Notes under the pieces: model-generated
The model's database searches: none
The model's input: the letters and a program-made list of their open reading frames with translations, nothing else
What the model was told of the DNA's origin: nothing
From: Verrucomicrobiia bacterium
Lineage (GTDB): Bacteria; Verrucomicrobiota; Verrucomicrobiia; Opitutales; Opitutaceae
Assembly (NCBI GenBank): GCA_030424825.1
Contig: JAUHWE010000250.1
Location: forward strand, 1 to 6,876
Direction: 5' to 3'
Length of the DNA: 6,876 bases
Shown here: positions 1-5,767 of the stretch, in pieces
Position numbering within the stretch: position 1 is the first letter of the stretch
How the letters are laid out: each line of letters begins with the position of its first letter
Program-made: the position numbers and the translations under genes

Positions 1-236
1 GCCGCTGCTATAACGCTTGCGATGCCCAAAGGTTCGAGCTGCGACTTGGCGAAGGCAGGTAAGGTTTCAGGGGTTCCGTATTCGTGTTCACCCAATAGGA
101 AGAGCGCCTTTTTTCCCTCGTAGGCGGAGTCGGTTTTGCTGGTGCGGGAGCAGGAGGTTAGAAAGGGACAGAGGAGCAGGGCCGTCAGGCTGATGATTCG
201 GATACGATGTTTCGAGAAGCGCGTGAGGTTGGTCAT
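1..236 (-). CDS. ThuA-like domain lipoprotein (partial, N-terminus only)
   Basis: Only the first 78 codons are present; the gene runs off the left edge. The ATG at 236 opens a classic lipoprotein signal peptide: a basic stretch (FSKHRIRI), a hydrophobic core (residues 15-26) and the lipobox LTSC, with Cys29 as the expected lipidated residue. The protein should therefore be exported and membrane-anchored. After a short polar linker, residues 42-72 (KKALFLLGEHEYGT, then ETLPAFAKSQLEPLGI) look like the first beta-strand and helix of the ThuA-like fold. That class I glutamine amidotransferase-like family is named after trehalose utilisation and is abundant in Planctomycetota and Verrucomicrobiota. 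The catalytic activity of these proteins is not established. No clear Shine-Dalgarno sequence precedes the start. It is divergent from the aldo/keto reductase. The signal peptide is clear; the family call rests on about 30 residues and is tentative. Confidence 0.72.
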   Translation of the reverse strand, partial: MTNLTRFSKHRIRIISLTALLLCPFLTSCSRTSKTDSAYEGKKALFLLGEHEYGTPETLPAFAKSQLEPLGIASVIAA

Positions 237-799
237 GGTTAGGGAAATTGAAATTCGATGATTGCGGATGGTGGCGGTAGCCTTTTTGGAACTACAGTAG
301 GGTTTCTAGTTGAGTGGAAGGAAATAATCGAGGCGATTCGATGGGTACCCATGTGATGCCCTTGGTGAATTCGCGTGGTGGCTGGGGCGCAGGCGGTTTG
401 ATTAGTATGGGCGTTGACTTGATCATCGTTTGGGAAACGACTCTGATTGATTCTTCGGGCAACGCGGTCCGAAGCTTGTGGAGACGCGGATACGGCTATG
501 TTCGGGTTCCTTTTCGAGGCTACTTTGGTCATTGATCGGGCATAAAAGTAGCTCACTCGCTTTAGCGTGAGCAACCTAAGAATTTTGTCATAAGCCGGAA
601 ACACGGTGCTCACGCTAAAGCGAGTGAGCTACGGCGATTCCACTGTCAGTTGAAAAAGCTCTATCCGTTATGACCTCGAAGTATGGGCGGTTCGAATGAA
701 TAGGCAATGGGTTTGCGAACATTGGAAACCACCCCTCGATTTGCAATTGTTTGTCTTGAAGGTTGAAATTTGGATGAGCGGGCCTACTGGTAGGATTAG
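237..799. other. Divergent intergenic region without a recognisable gene
   Basis: This 563-base stretch separates the minus-strand ThuA-like gene from the plus-strand aldo/keto reductase, so it should hold promoters for both. I see no convincing -35/-10 pair for either. Open frames of 73 codons (314-535, plus, GTG start) and 124 codons (239-613, minus) overlap each other, resemble no family I know and have no ribosome binding site. The minus one starts inside the inverted repeat. I treat both as chance. The only strong structure is the 26-base inverted repeat at 548-632, annotated separately. Confidence 0.6.
548..632. repeat. REPIN-like inverted repeat 1 (perfect 26-bp arms)
   Basis: The arms at 548-573 and 607-632 are perfect reverse complements over 26 bases, with a 33-base spacer. 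Each arm begins at its outer end with GTAG (CTAC at 629-632 on the plus strand). Each arm also contains its own imperfect hairpin: in the left arm GCTCAC (551-556) pairs with GTGAGC (567-572), with a 2-base bulge and an inner GCT/AGC stem. GTAG followed by a bulged palindrome, paired head-to-head, is the known layout of REP doublets recognised by REP-associated tyrosine transposases. Perfect arms suggest recent insertion or maintenance by selection. It has no adjoining T-tract and so is not a simple intrinsic terminator. Confidence 0.82.
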
Positions 800-1798
800 A
801 TGAAGATGATCAGGCGTAAATTGGGTTTATCGGAATTAGAGGTTTCTCCTCTGGCACTGGGCTGCTGGCAGTTTGCGGGGGGCGACTACTGGGGGGAGCG
901 GACAGAATCGAGTCAGGTCGAATTGGTCAGCGCCGCTTTGGATCTCGGTATAAATTTCTTTGATACGGCCCCTGCCTATGGAGATGGTGAGTCGGAACGC
1001 GTATTGGGGGTCGCCCTGAAAGGCCGCCGGGATAAGGCGATCGTAGCCACGAAGGTTTCGTCAGTCATTCACAGTGCCGATGACATCGTGAAATCCTGCG
1101 AGGAAAGCCTTCGCCTGCTTCAAATGGATTTTGTGGACCTGCTGCAAATTCATTGGCCAGCCCGAGAGCTGCCCCGTGAGGAAATCGCTGCGGCGATTGG
1201 CGGGCTTCAGAAAAGCGGAAAGGTCCGCGCTTTCGGAGTCTGCAACTACGGGCCGAAGGATTTGGCGGACCTGCTTGGGACCGGGCTGCCGATCGTATCC
1301 AATCAGCTTCCCTATTCATTGCTGTCACGGGCCATTGAATACGAGATTCTTCCCCTCTGCCGCAAGCACGGCATCTCTGTTTTTCCGTACAGTCCGCTGT
1401 TGCAAGGATTGCTGACGGGCCGCTGGAGAAAGCCCGACGAAGTTCCCATTCCCCGGGCCCGCACGCGTCACTTTCGGGGGAATCGACCTCAAAGCCGTCA
1501 TGGCGAAGAAGGCTGCGAGTCGGAGACATTCGCCGCACTCGACGCGATACGGCCGATCGCGGAATCGAAGGCAATCTCTATGAGCGACTTGGCAATCGCC
1601 TGGGTAGCGGCTCAGGAAGGGGTGAGTAGCGTGATCTTCGGGGCGGGAGACCGGACTCAGCTCGAAGCGAATATCAAGGCGCTTGATGTGAAATTCGACG
1701 AAAGTACACTGAAGGCGCTCGATGAGGCGACTGCAGCGGTTAAAGCCCATTTGGGGGCGAATCCCGACCTTTGGATGGGCGAGAGCCGGTATCGATAG
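800..1798 (+). CDS. Aldo/keto reductase
   Basis: A 332-residue NAD(P)H-dependent oxidoreductase of the aldo/keto reductase superfamily, probably cytoplasmic and reducing a carbonyl to an alcohol; the substrate cannot be inferred. The length is normal for a complete (beta/alpha)8 barrel. The catalytic tetrad is intact: Asp55 and Tyr60 in DTAPAYG, Lys85 in VATKVSS and His118 in LQIHWP. Further family motifs are KVRAFGVCNYG (141-151), SNQLPYSLLSR (167-177), PYSPLLQGLLTG (197-207) and the cofactor-phosphate region VIFGAGDRTQLEANI (278-292). The ending NPDLWMGESRYR resembles homologues that I associate with Planctomycetota and Verrucomicrobiota. The start is uncertain: ATG 800 lies only 4 bases after a weak AGGA (792-795), while ATG 806 lies 10 bases after it and gives the commoner start MIRRKLG. 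It is followed by an inverted repeat and seems to be transcribed alone. Confidence 0.95.
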   Translation: MKMIRRKLGLSELEVSPLALGCWQFAGGDYWGERTESSQVELVSAALDLGINFFDTAPAYGDGESERVLGVALKGRRDKAIVATKVSSVIHSADDIVKSCEESLRLLQMDFVDLLQIHWPARELPREEIAAAIGGLQKSGKVRAFGVCNYGPKDLADLLGTGLPIVSNQLPYSLLSRAIEYEILPLCRKHGISVFPYSPLLQGLLTGRWRKPDEVPIPRARTRHFRGNRPQSRHGEEGCESETFAALDAIRPIAESKAISMSDLAIAWVAAQEGVSSVIFGAGDRTQLEANIKALDVKFDESTLKALDEATAAVKAHLGANPDLWMGESRYR

Positions 1799-1838
1799 GG
1801 GGCGTGTGGAGCGCCCCAGGGCTCTGAAGTGTTTTTCA

Positions 1839-1909
1839 AGGTAGCGGGCGATCTCCGAGTGCCCATCTTAAGATACAAATTGTGGGCGCTCGGAGATCGC
1901 CCGCTACCT
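1839..1909. repeat. REPIN-like inverted repeat 2 (27-bp arms, one G-T pair)
   Basis: The arms at 1839-1865 and 1883-1909 are reverse complements over 27 bases except at one position (T1860 opposite G1888), which would still pair as G-U in RNA. The spacer is 17 bases. GTAG lies at 1841-1844 and CTAC at 1904-1907, each preceding an inner palindrome: GGGC (1846-1849) with GCCC (1861-1864), extended by a G-T wobble; in the right arm the same stem is GGGCG/CGCCC. The layout is the same as the other three long repeats in the window but the sequence is different. It lies between the aldo/keto reductase and the DUF1501 gene. It could stabilise or attenuate transcripts, but no T-tract follows it. Confidence 0.82.
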
Positions 1910-1913
1910 GAGA

Positions 1914-1941
1914 TTGGCTAGGTCACTGACCCTTCTAGAAA
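1914..1941 (+). promoter_or_regulatory. Weak promoter candidate with internal dyad, upstream of DUF1501 gene
   Basis: TTGGCT (1914-1919) and TAGAAA (1936-1941) each match the sigma-70 consensus hexamers at four of six positions and are spaced by 16 bases. The spacer contains GGTCACTGACC (1921-1931), a perfect 5-base dyad around a central C that could be an operator. The site is 73 bases ahead of the chosen DUF1501 start. Matches of this quality arise by chance often, and promoter consensus in this group may differ, so this is only a suggestion. Confidence 0.2.
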
Positions 1942-2014
1942 ATCGTTGCCAAATGGGGTGATTTGAAGATTGTCTGGGTTCCGTACCCCGAGGTTTTCTC
2001 TCCGCTTTCACCCC

Positions 2015-3478
2015 ATGAGCACCTACCCTGAAAACGCTAATGATTCCCGGCCTGTTTCGTCAGGTCTGAACCGACGTCAGTTCTTAAGCAATGTGGGCGG
2101 TGGCATTGGGGCAATTGCTCTCGCGAAGTTGTTGAGCGAGCAGAACCTTTTATCCGCTGCCTCATCGCACCGATACGACGCGGACCCGCTGGCCAGAATG
2201 GTGCCTCATTTTCAGCCGAAGGTGAAGCGAGTGATTTATCTGTTCATGCATGGGGGGCCAAGCCATGTAGACCTGTTCGATCCGAAGCCCGATTTGATTA
2301 AGTACGCGGGAATGCCGCTGCCGGATAGTTTCGGATCGATTATGACGCGGCGCAAAGTTGCCCAAAACCCGTTGCTTCCACCGGTCATGCCGTTTCGCCG
2401 CCACGGGCAATCGGGAATTCCCATCAGTGATTTCCTTCCCCATATGGCGTCGGTGGCCGACGAACTGTGCGTAATGCGGAGTTGTCACGGAGACAGTGTC
2501 AATCATCCCCAGTCGGTGTACCAGATGAACACCGGTTCGATATTGATGGGTCGACCCAGTTTAGGGAGCTGGGTCTCCTACGGATTGGGATCGGAGAATC
2601 AGGACATGCCCGCCTTCGTTGTGATGCCCGATCCCGAAGGAGGGTTAAAAGGGGGACCTCCCGCGTGGGGGAGCGGCTATCTTCCCGCCTCCTATCAAGG
2701 AACCACGATGCGGCCGGGGGCAAATCCGATTCTCAATTTGAAGCCGCCTGCCCAGATCTCTGATTCGCAACAGCAGTCGACCCTGGGACTTATCGACAAA
2801 TTGAATACGGCGCACTTGGAGAGTCGCGATTATGATGATTCGCTGGCCGCACGCGTACGTTCCTATGAATTGGCCTATCGAATGCAGTCAGCCGCGCCAG
2901 ATCTCGTTGATATCTCCAGTGAGACGGAGGCGACGCGAAAGCTCTACGGTATTGGAGAAGAGCCTACCGATGAATTTGGGACACGTTGTTTGCTGGCCCG
3001 TCGTATGATTGAACGAGGGGTTCGGTTTGTCCAGTTGTACTCTGGAGGAACGCTCGGCTGGGACGCCCACAAGGACGTGAAGGAAAACCATACGCGGTAT
3101 TGCGCGAAAACGGACAAGCCTGTGGCGGGTCTCATTCAGGATCTTAAGTTGCGAGGATTGCTGGACGACACGCTCGTTATCTGGGGAGGCGAGTTCGGGC
3201 GTATGCCGATGAGCGAGCAGGGGACAGGCCGCGACCACAATCCCTGGGGCTATACGGTCGTTTTTGCCGGCGGAGGCGTGCGGGGCGGGATGACCTATGG
3301 GGAAACGGACGCCATTGGGCTGCGGGCGGAAACGGACCCGATCCACGTGCATGATTTGCACGCAACGATACTGCACTTATTGGGATTGGATCACGAAAAG
3401 CTGACCTATTTCCACAATGGTCGGGAAGAGCGTTTGACCGACGTGGCGGGCAATGTGGTGAGAGGAATCCTTGCTTGA
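2015..3478 (+). CDS. DUF1501 domain-containing protein (Tat-exported)
   Basis: A 487-residue protein of the DUF1501 family, related to the alkaline phosphatase/sulfatase superfamily; the reaction is unknown. A twin-arginine signal is clear: NRRQFLSNVGGG (19-30, Arg20-Arg21) and then a hydrophobic stretch to about residue 40. It should thus be exported folded. Family motifs follow in order: RVIYLFMHGGPSHVDLFDPKP (72-92, here shortened to HGGPSH as its core), HPQSVYQMNTG (164-174), GWDAH (348-352), WGGEFGR (390-396), GRDHNPWGY (405-413) and HVHDLHATILH (444-454). The His and Asp residues in these are plausible metal ligands by analogy with the superfamily. The length is normal and no break is seen. 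An upstream TTG at 1970 would add 15 residues ahead of the Tat signal; I prefer the ATG at 2015 since it puts the twin arginines at residue 20, although no clear ribosome binding site precedes it. The DUF1549/DUF1553 gene follows after 14 bases, implying an operon. Confidence 0.93.
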   Translation: MSTYPENANDSRPVSSGLNRRQFLSNVGGGIGAIALAKLLSEQNLLSAASSHRYDADPLARMVPHFQPKVKRVIYLFMHGGPSHVDLFDPKPDLIKYAGMPLPDSFGSIMTRRKVAQNPLLPPVMPFRRHGQSGIPISDFLPHMASVADELCVMRSCHGDSVNHPQSVYQMNTGSILMGRPSLGSWVSYGLGSENQDMPAFVVMPDPEGGLKGGPPAWGSGYLPASYQGTTMRPGANPILNLKPPAQISDSQQQSTLGLIDKLNTAHLESRDYDDSLAARVRSYELAYRMQSAAPDLVDISSETEATRKLYGIGEEPTDEFGTRCLLARRMIERGVRFVQLYSGGTLGWDAHKDVKENHTRYCAKTDKPVAGLIQDLKLRGLLDDTLVIWGGEFGRMPMSEQGTGRDHNPWGYTVVFAGGGVRGGMTYGETDAIGLRAETDPIHVHDLHATILHLLGLDHEKLTYFHNGREERLTDVAGNVVRGILA

Positions 3479-3483
3479 AGGGG
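3477..3483 (+). promoter_or_regulatory. Ribosome binding site deciding the DUF1549/DUF1553 start
   Basis: GAAGGGG ends 9 bases before the ATG at 3493 and overlaps the TGA stop of the DUF1501 gene (3476-3478). The alternative TTG at 3475 overlaps that stop and has no such site ahead of it, so the ATG is preferred. A site overlapping the upstream stop also allows terminating ribosomes to restart, coupling translation of the pair. Confidence 0.6.
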
Positions 3484-3492
3484 ATAGACGGA

Positions 3493-5430
3493 ATGCGGTG
3501 CAATAGGGAATTCTGGATACTTCTTCTTGGGATTGCCGTCCTGCTTCCTGTTACGACCGCGACCGGCAAGAAAATTGAACCAGAGCTAAGCGAGGAGGAC
3601 CGGCAGCATTGGGCCTTTCAGCCGGTGAACCGTCACCATCCTCAGTCGGTCAAGAACGCAGCGCAGGTTCGCAATGGGATTGATTCCTTTATCCTAGCAA
3701 AGCTGGAGCAGGAAGGATTGACGCTTCAGCCCGCAGCGGAGCGGCGAACCTTGATCCGGCGACTCTCGTTTGATTTGCGCGGTCTGCCACCCACTCTTGA
3801 GGAGGTCAGTGCGTTCCTAGAGGACGATTCAGAGTCCGCGTACCGGGATCTTATCGACCGGTTTCTAGCGTCCTCGGCGTATGGTGAGCGATGGGGGCAA
3901 CATTGGCTGGACGTCGCGCGTTTTGCCGAATCCGACGGGTTTGAGCATGACTTTGTCAGAAAGGAGGCCTGGCGGTATCGCGACTGGGTGATCCGTTCGT
4001 TGAATGAAGACATGCCGTACAACGAATTTGTAGAAATGCAAATCGCGGCCGATGAACTGTATCCTGGGAATGAGGACAAGGCTATTGCGACTGGGTTTCT
4101 CGTAGCCGGTCCAGACATGCCAGATATCAATCTCCTGGAAGAGCGGGCTCATACGGTTCTAAACGAAATGACTTCAACCACCGGTTTGGTCTTCATGGGC
4201 CTGACTCTGGGCTGCGCTCAATGCCACGATCACAAATCTGACGCGGTCAGCCAAGCGGATTTCTATCGCATGCGGGCGATATTCGCGAACATGGATTTTC
4301 CTGCTAAAAACAAGCAGCTGAATCACACGTTCGTCGAGACGGATGCGACGGCTCCTTCGAGTTTCCTGATGGAGCGAGGCGACTTTAGGCGTCCTGGCGC
4401 AGCCGTTTCCCCAGCGTTTATTCGAGTGGCCAATCCGATGGCCATGGAAGTCCATCCTAATTCCGAAAAGGGGAGGACTTCCGGTCGTCGAAAAGCGCTG
4501 GCAGAATGGTTGACCGATCCGGAGCATCCTTTGACTGCGCGAGTGATGGTGAATCGCTTGTGGCAACATCACTTTGGAAGACCGATCGTAGGCACGCCGA
4601 ATGATTTCGGGGTGCTGGGGGATCGACCGAGTCATCCAGAATTACTCGATTGGCTGTCCTCGGAACTTGTGACTCGCAACTGGAGTTTGAAGGACATGCA
4701 TCGGCTGATGTTGTTGTCTAGCACATACCGGCAACGCAGTAAGGGAGTGGGTGATGCGTGGCGGGTCACCGTTGAAACCGATCCGGATAACCGACTGTTT
4801 TCGAGGATGAACCGGAAACGGATCGAAGGCGAAGCGATTCGTGACGCCTTGCTCGCTTTTAGCGGACGATTGAATCGGAAAATGGGAGGGCCGAGTGTCC
4901 ATCCCCCTCTGCCGCCCGAAGTGGCGATTACGCTTCTTAAAAAGCAATGGGAAGTCAGCGAGGATGAGTCTGACCATTTCCGTCGGAGCATTTACCTGTT
5001 TACGCGACGCAACCTGCGCTTTCCGCTTTTCGATGTATTTGATCGGCCCGATGCCAATGCGAGTTGCGGAATAAGAAATGTATCCACTACGGCGCCACAA
5101 TCCTTGACGCTTCTGAATTCTAGGCTGTCGCTCCAGTCCGCTCAGTATACTGCCGGAAAAATCCTGGAATCTGGATCGAGCGATTTTAGCGATTGGGTAG
5201 GGAGTTGCTGTCAACGGATTTTCTCCCGTCCCGAGACTCCCGAAGAGTTGGAAGTTGGAATCGGTTTTCTGAACGAACAAGCGGAACTGCTGAAAGCCGA
5301 AGGCCGTGACCCAGCAGCGCTGGCGATTCCTCTGGGCACGTTTGGGGAGGTAGATCCTTACGAGGGAGCGGCGCTAACCGACTACTGCTTGGCCTTGTTC
5401 AATCTCAATGAGATGCTCTATTTGGATTAA
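3493..5430 (+). CDS. DUF1549/DUF1553 domain protein (PSD1-type, CxxCH motif)
   Basis: A 645-residue exported protein of the family that accompanies DUF1501 proteins in Planctomycetota and Verrucomicrobiota; function unknown. A Sec-type signal is seen at residues 1-25 (hydrophobic core FWILLLGIAVLLPV). HWAF (39-42) is followed by the DUF1549 region, about 62-270, with DSFILAKLEQEGL, LIRRLSFDLRGLPPT, YGERWGQHWLDVARFAES and GLTLGCAQCHDHK. The CAQCH at 241-245 is a haem-c type motif and is conserved in this family, but haem binding is unproven. DUF1553 spans about 331-640, with ALAEWLTDPEHPLTARVMVN, RLWQHHFG, DFGVLGDRPSHPELLDWL, RKRIEGEAIRDALL, RRSIYLFTRR and a C-terminal LTDYCLALFNLNEMLYLD. There is no N-terminal cytochrome-like PSCyt1 domain, and only about 20 residues join the CHDHK region to RGDFRRPG, where relatives usually have many more. 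It is therefore a compact member. It probably forms an operon with the DUF1501 gene. Confidence 0.92.
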   Translation: MRCNREFWILLLGIAVLLPVTTATGKKIEPELSEEDRQHWAFQPVNRHHPQSVKNAAQVRNGIDSFILAKLEQEGLTLQPAAERRTLIRRLSFDLRGLPPTLEEVSAFLEDDSESAYRDLIDRFLASSAYGERWGQHWLDVARFAESDGFEHDFVRKEAWRYRDWVIRSLNEDMPYNEFVEMQIAADELYPGNEDKAIATGFLVAGPDMPDINLLEERAHTVLNEMTSTTGLVFMGLTLGCAQCHDHKSDAVSQADFYRMRAIFANMDFPAKNKQLNHTFVETDATAPSSFLMERGDFRRPGAAVSPAFIRVANPMAMEVHPNSEKGRTSGRRKALAEWLTDPEHPLTARVMVNRLWQHHFGRPIVGTPNDFGVLGDRPSHPELLDWLSSELVTRNWSLKDMHRLMLLSSTYRQRSKGVGDAWRVTVETDPDNRLFSRMNRKRIEGEAIRDALLAFSGRLNRKMGGPSVHPPLPPEVAITLLKKQWEVSEDESDHFRRSIYLFTRRNLRFPLFDVFDRPDANASCGIRNVSTTAPQSLTLLNSRLSLQSAQYTAGKILESGSSDFSDWVGSCCQRIFSRPETPEELEVGIGFLNEQAELLKAEGRDPAALAIPLGTFGEVDPYEGAALTDYCLALFNLNEMLYLD

Positions 5431-5481
5431 TAAGTGAGTAGTTAAGGTCTACTTTGTTATCTTTCGAACGTTTGGTATTTT

Positions 5482-5557
5482 GGTAGGGCAACGCCCTCCG
5501 GGCGTGCCGCGTTGGTTGAGCTTTTTATGCGGCACGCCTGGAGGGCGTTGCCCTACC
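5482..5557. repeat. REPIN-like inverted repeat 3 (29-bp arms, one G-T pair)
   Basis: The arms at 5482-5510 and 5529-5557 are reverse complements over 29 bases with one exception (G5500 opposite T5539, a G-U pair in RNA). The spacer is 18 bases. GTAG is at 5483-5486 and CTAC at 5553-5556. Each arm folds on itself: in the left arm GGCA (5487-5490) pairs with TGCC (5505-5508) and CGCCC (5492-5496) with GGGCG (5500-5504), leaving a one-base bulge and a TCC loop. This bulged hairpin behind GTAG is the best match in the window to the REP unit architecture. Confidence 0.85.
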
Positions 5558-5574
5558 TGTTACACTTTAAATAG

Positions 5575-5593
5575 GTAGGGATAATGCGTATCC
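5575..5593 (+). repeat. Solitary REP-like unit (GTAG plus short hairpin)
   Basis: GTAG (5575-5578) is directly followed by GGATA (5579-5583), loop ATGCG and TATCC (5589-5593), a perfect 5-base stem. I find no inverted partner downstream. Instead ATAATGCG (5581-5588) recurs as a direct copy at 5595-5602 within a similar but poorer sequence. It lies between two full inverted repeats of the same layout, so it may be a single or decayed unit. A 5-base stem alone is weak evidence. Confidence 0.35.
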
Positions 5594-5652
5594 AATAATG
5601 CGGTATTTCCTTTCTATCTTATGTGAGTCTGTTCAGTCGCTGGATGATTTAT

Positions 5653-5729
5653 GCAGGGGCTTCGCTTGGGGTGACCGCTCGAGTGGCGAAAATATTTAAC
5701 ACTGCGGTCGCCGCAAGCGACGCCCCTAC
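5653..5729. repeat. REPIN-like inverted repeat 4 (degraded, 26-bp arms)
   Basis: The arms at 5653-5678 and 5704-5729 pair at 22 of 26 positions, with one further G-T pair (T5672-G5710) and three mismatches (C5654/A5728, T5661/C5721, G5669/G5713). The spacer is 25 bases. The right arm ends in CTAC (5726-5729), while the left has GCAG in place of GTAG. In the right arm an inner stem GTCGC/GCGAC with a 5-base loop is intact when read on the minus strand; the left arm carries the changes at 5661, 5669 and 5672. It looks like an older copy undergoing decay, 38 bases beyond the hemN stop. Confidence 0.7.
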
Positions 5730-5767
5730 AGATCATTGCAGTGCGGCTTGCATTAAGACAAAATGCC

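Larger units (their letters stand above)
5431..5767. other. Convergent intergenic region rich in REP-like hairpins
   Basis: This 337-base gap separates the 3' ends of the DUF1549/DUF1553 gene and hemN. It holds two long inverted repeats (5482-5557 and 5653-5729) and a single GTAG-hairpin (5575-5593), annotated separately. Short open frames crossing it (5623-5841 plus; 5614-5898 minus) overlap the repeat and hemN and look spurious. No classical terminator with a T-tract was found for either gene, so the hairpins themselves may block or stabilise the converging transcripts. Confidence 0.65.

Noticed and set aside
277..295. GTAG...CTAC mini inverted repeat near the ThuA-like gene start
   Set aside because: Only a 4-base stem plus a bulged CC/GG; too short to call a REP unit.
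300..490. Third minus-strand frame, open for about 60 codons, with protein-like composition
   Set aside because: It is bounded by TAG at both ends and has no start context or recognisable family; an open run this short is expected by chance.
239..613. 124-codon minus-strand open frame and the 73-codon plus-strand frame at 314-535
   Set aside because: They overlap each other, match no family I recognise and have no ribosome binding site, and the minus frame begins inside an inverted repeat.
1065..1750. Long minus-strand frames opposite the aldo/keto reductase
   Set aside because: They lie within a gene with all its catalytic motifs and show no family motifs of their own; they are antisense shadows.
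1799..1836. Possible intrinsic terminator after the aldo/keto reductase (GGGGCG/CGCCCC hairpin, later TTTTT)
   Set aside because: The T-run begins 14 bases after the stem, too far for a standard intrinsic terminator.
1970..2014. TTG start extending the DUF1501 protein by 15 residues
   Set aside because: It would place extra residues ahead of a normally positioned Tat signal; the ATG at 2015 gives a usual N-terminus, although neither has a clear ribosome binding site.
4642..5280. 212-codon minus-strand frame within the DUF1549/DUF1553 gene
   Set aside because: The plus frame is continuous and carries conserved DUF1553 motifs over the whole stretch.
548..5729. CRISPR array
   Set aside because: The repeats are inverted pairs of different sequence, not evenly spaced direct repeats, and no cas gene is present.
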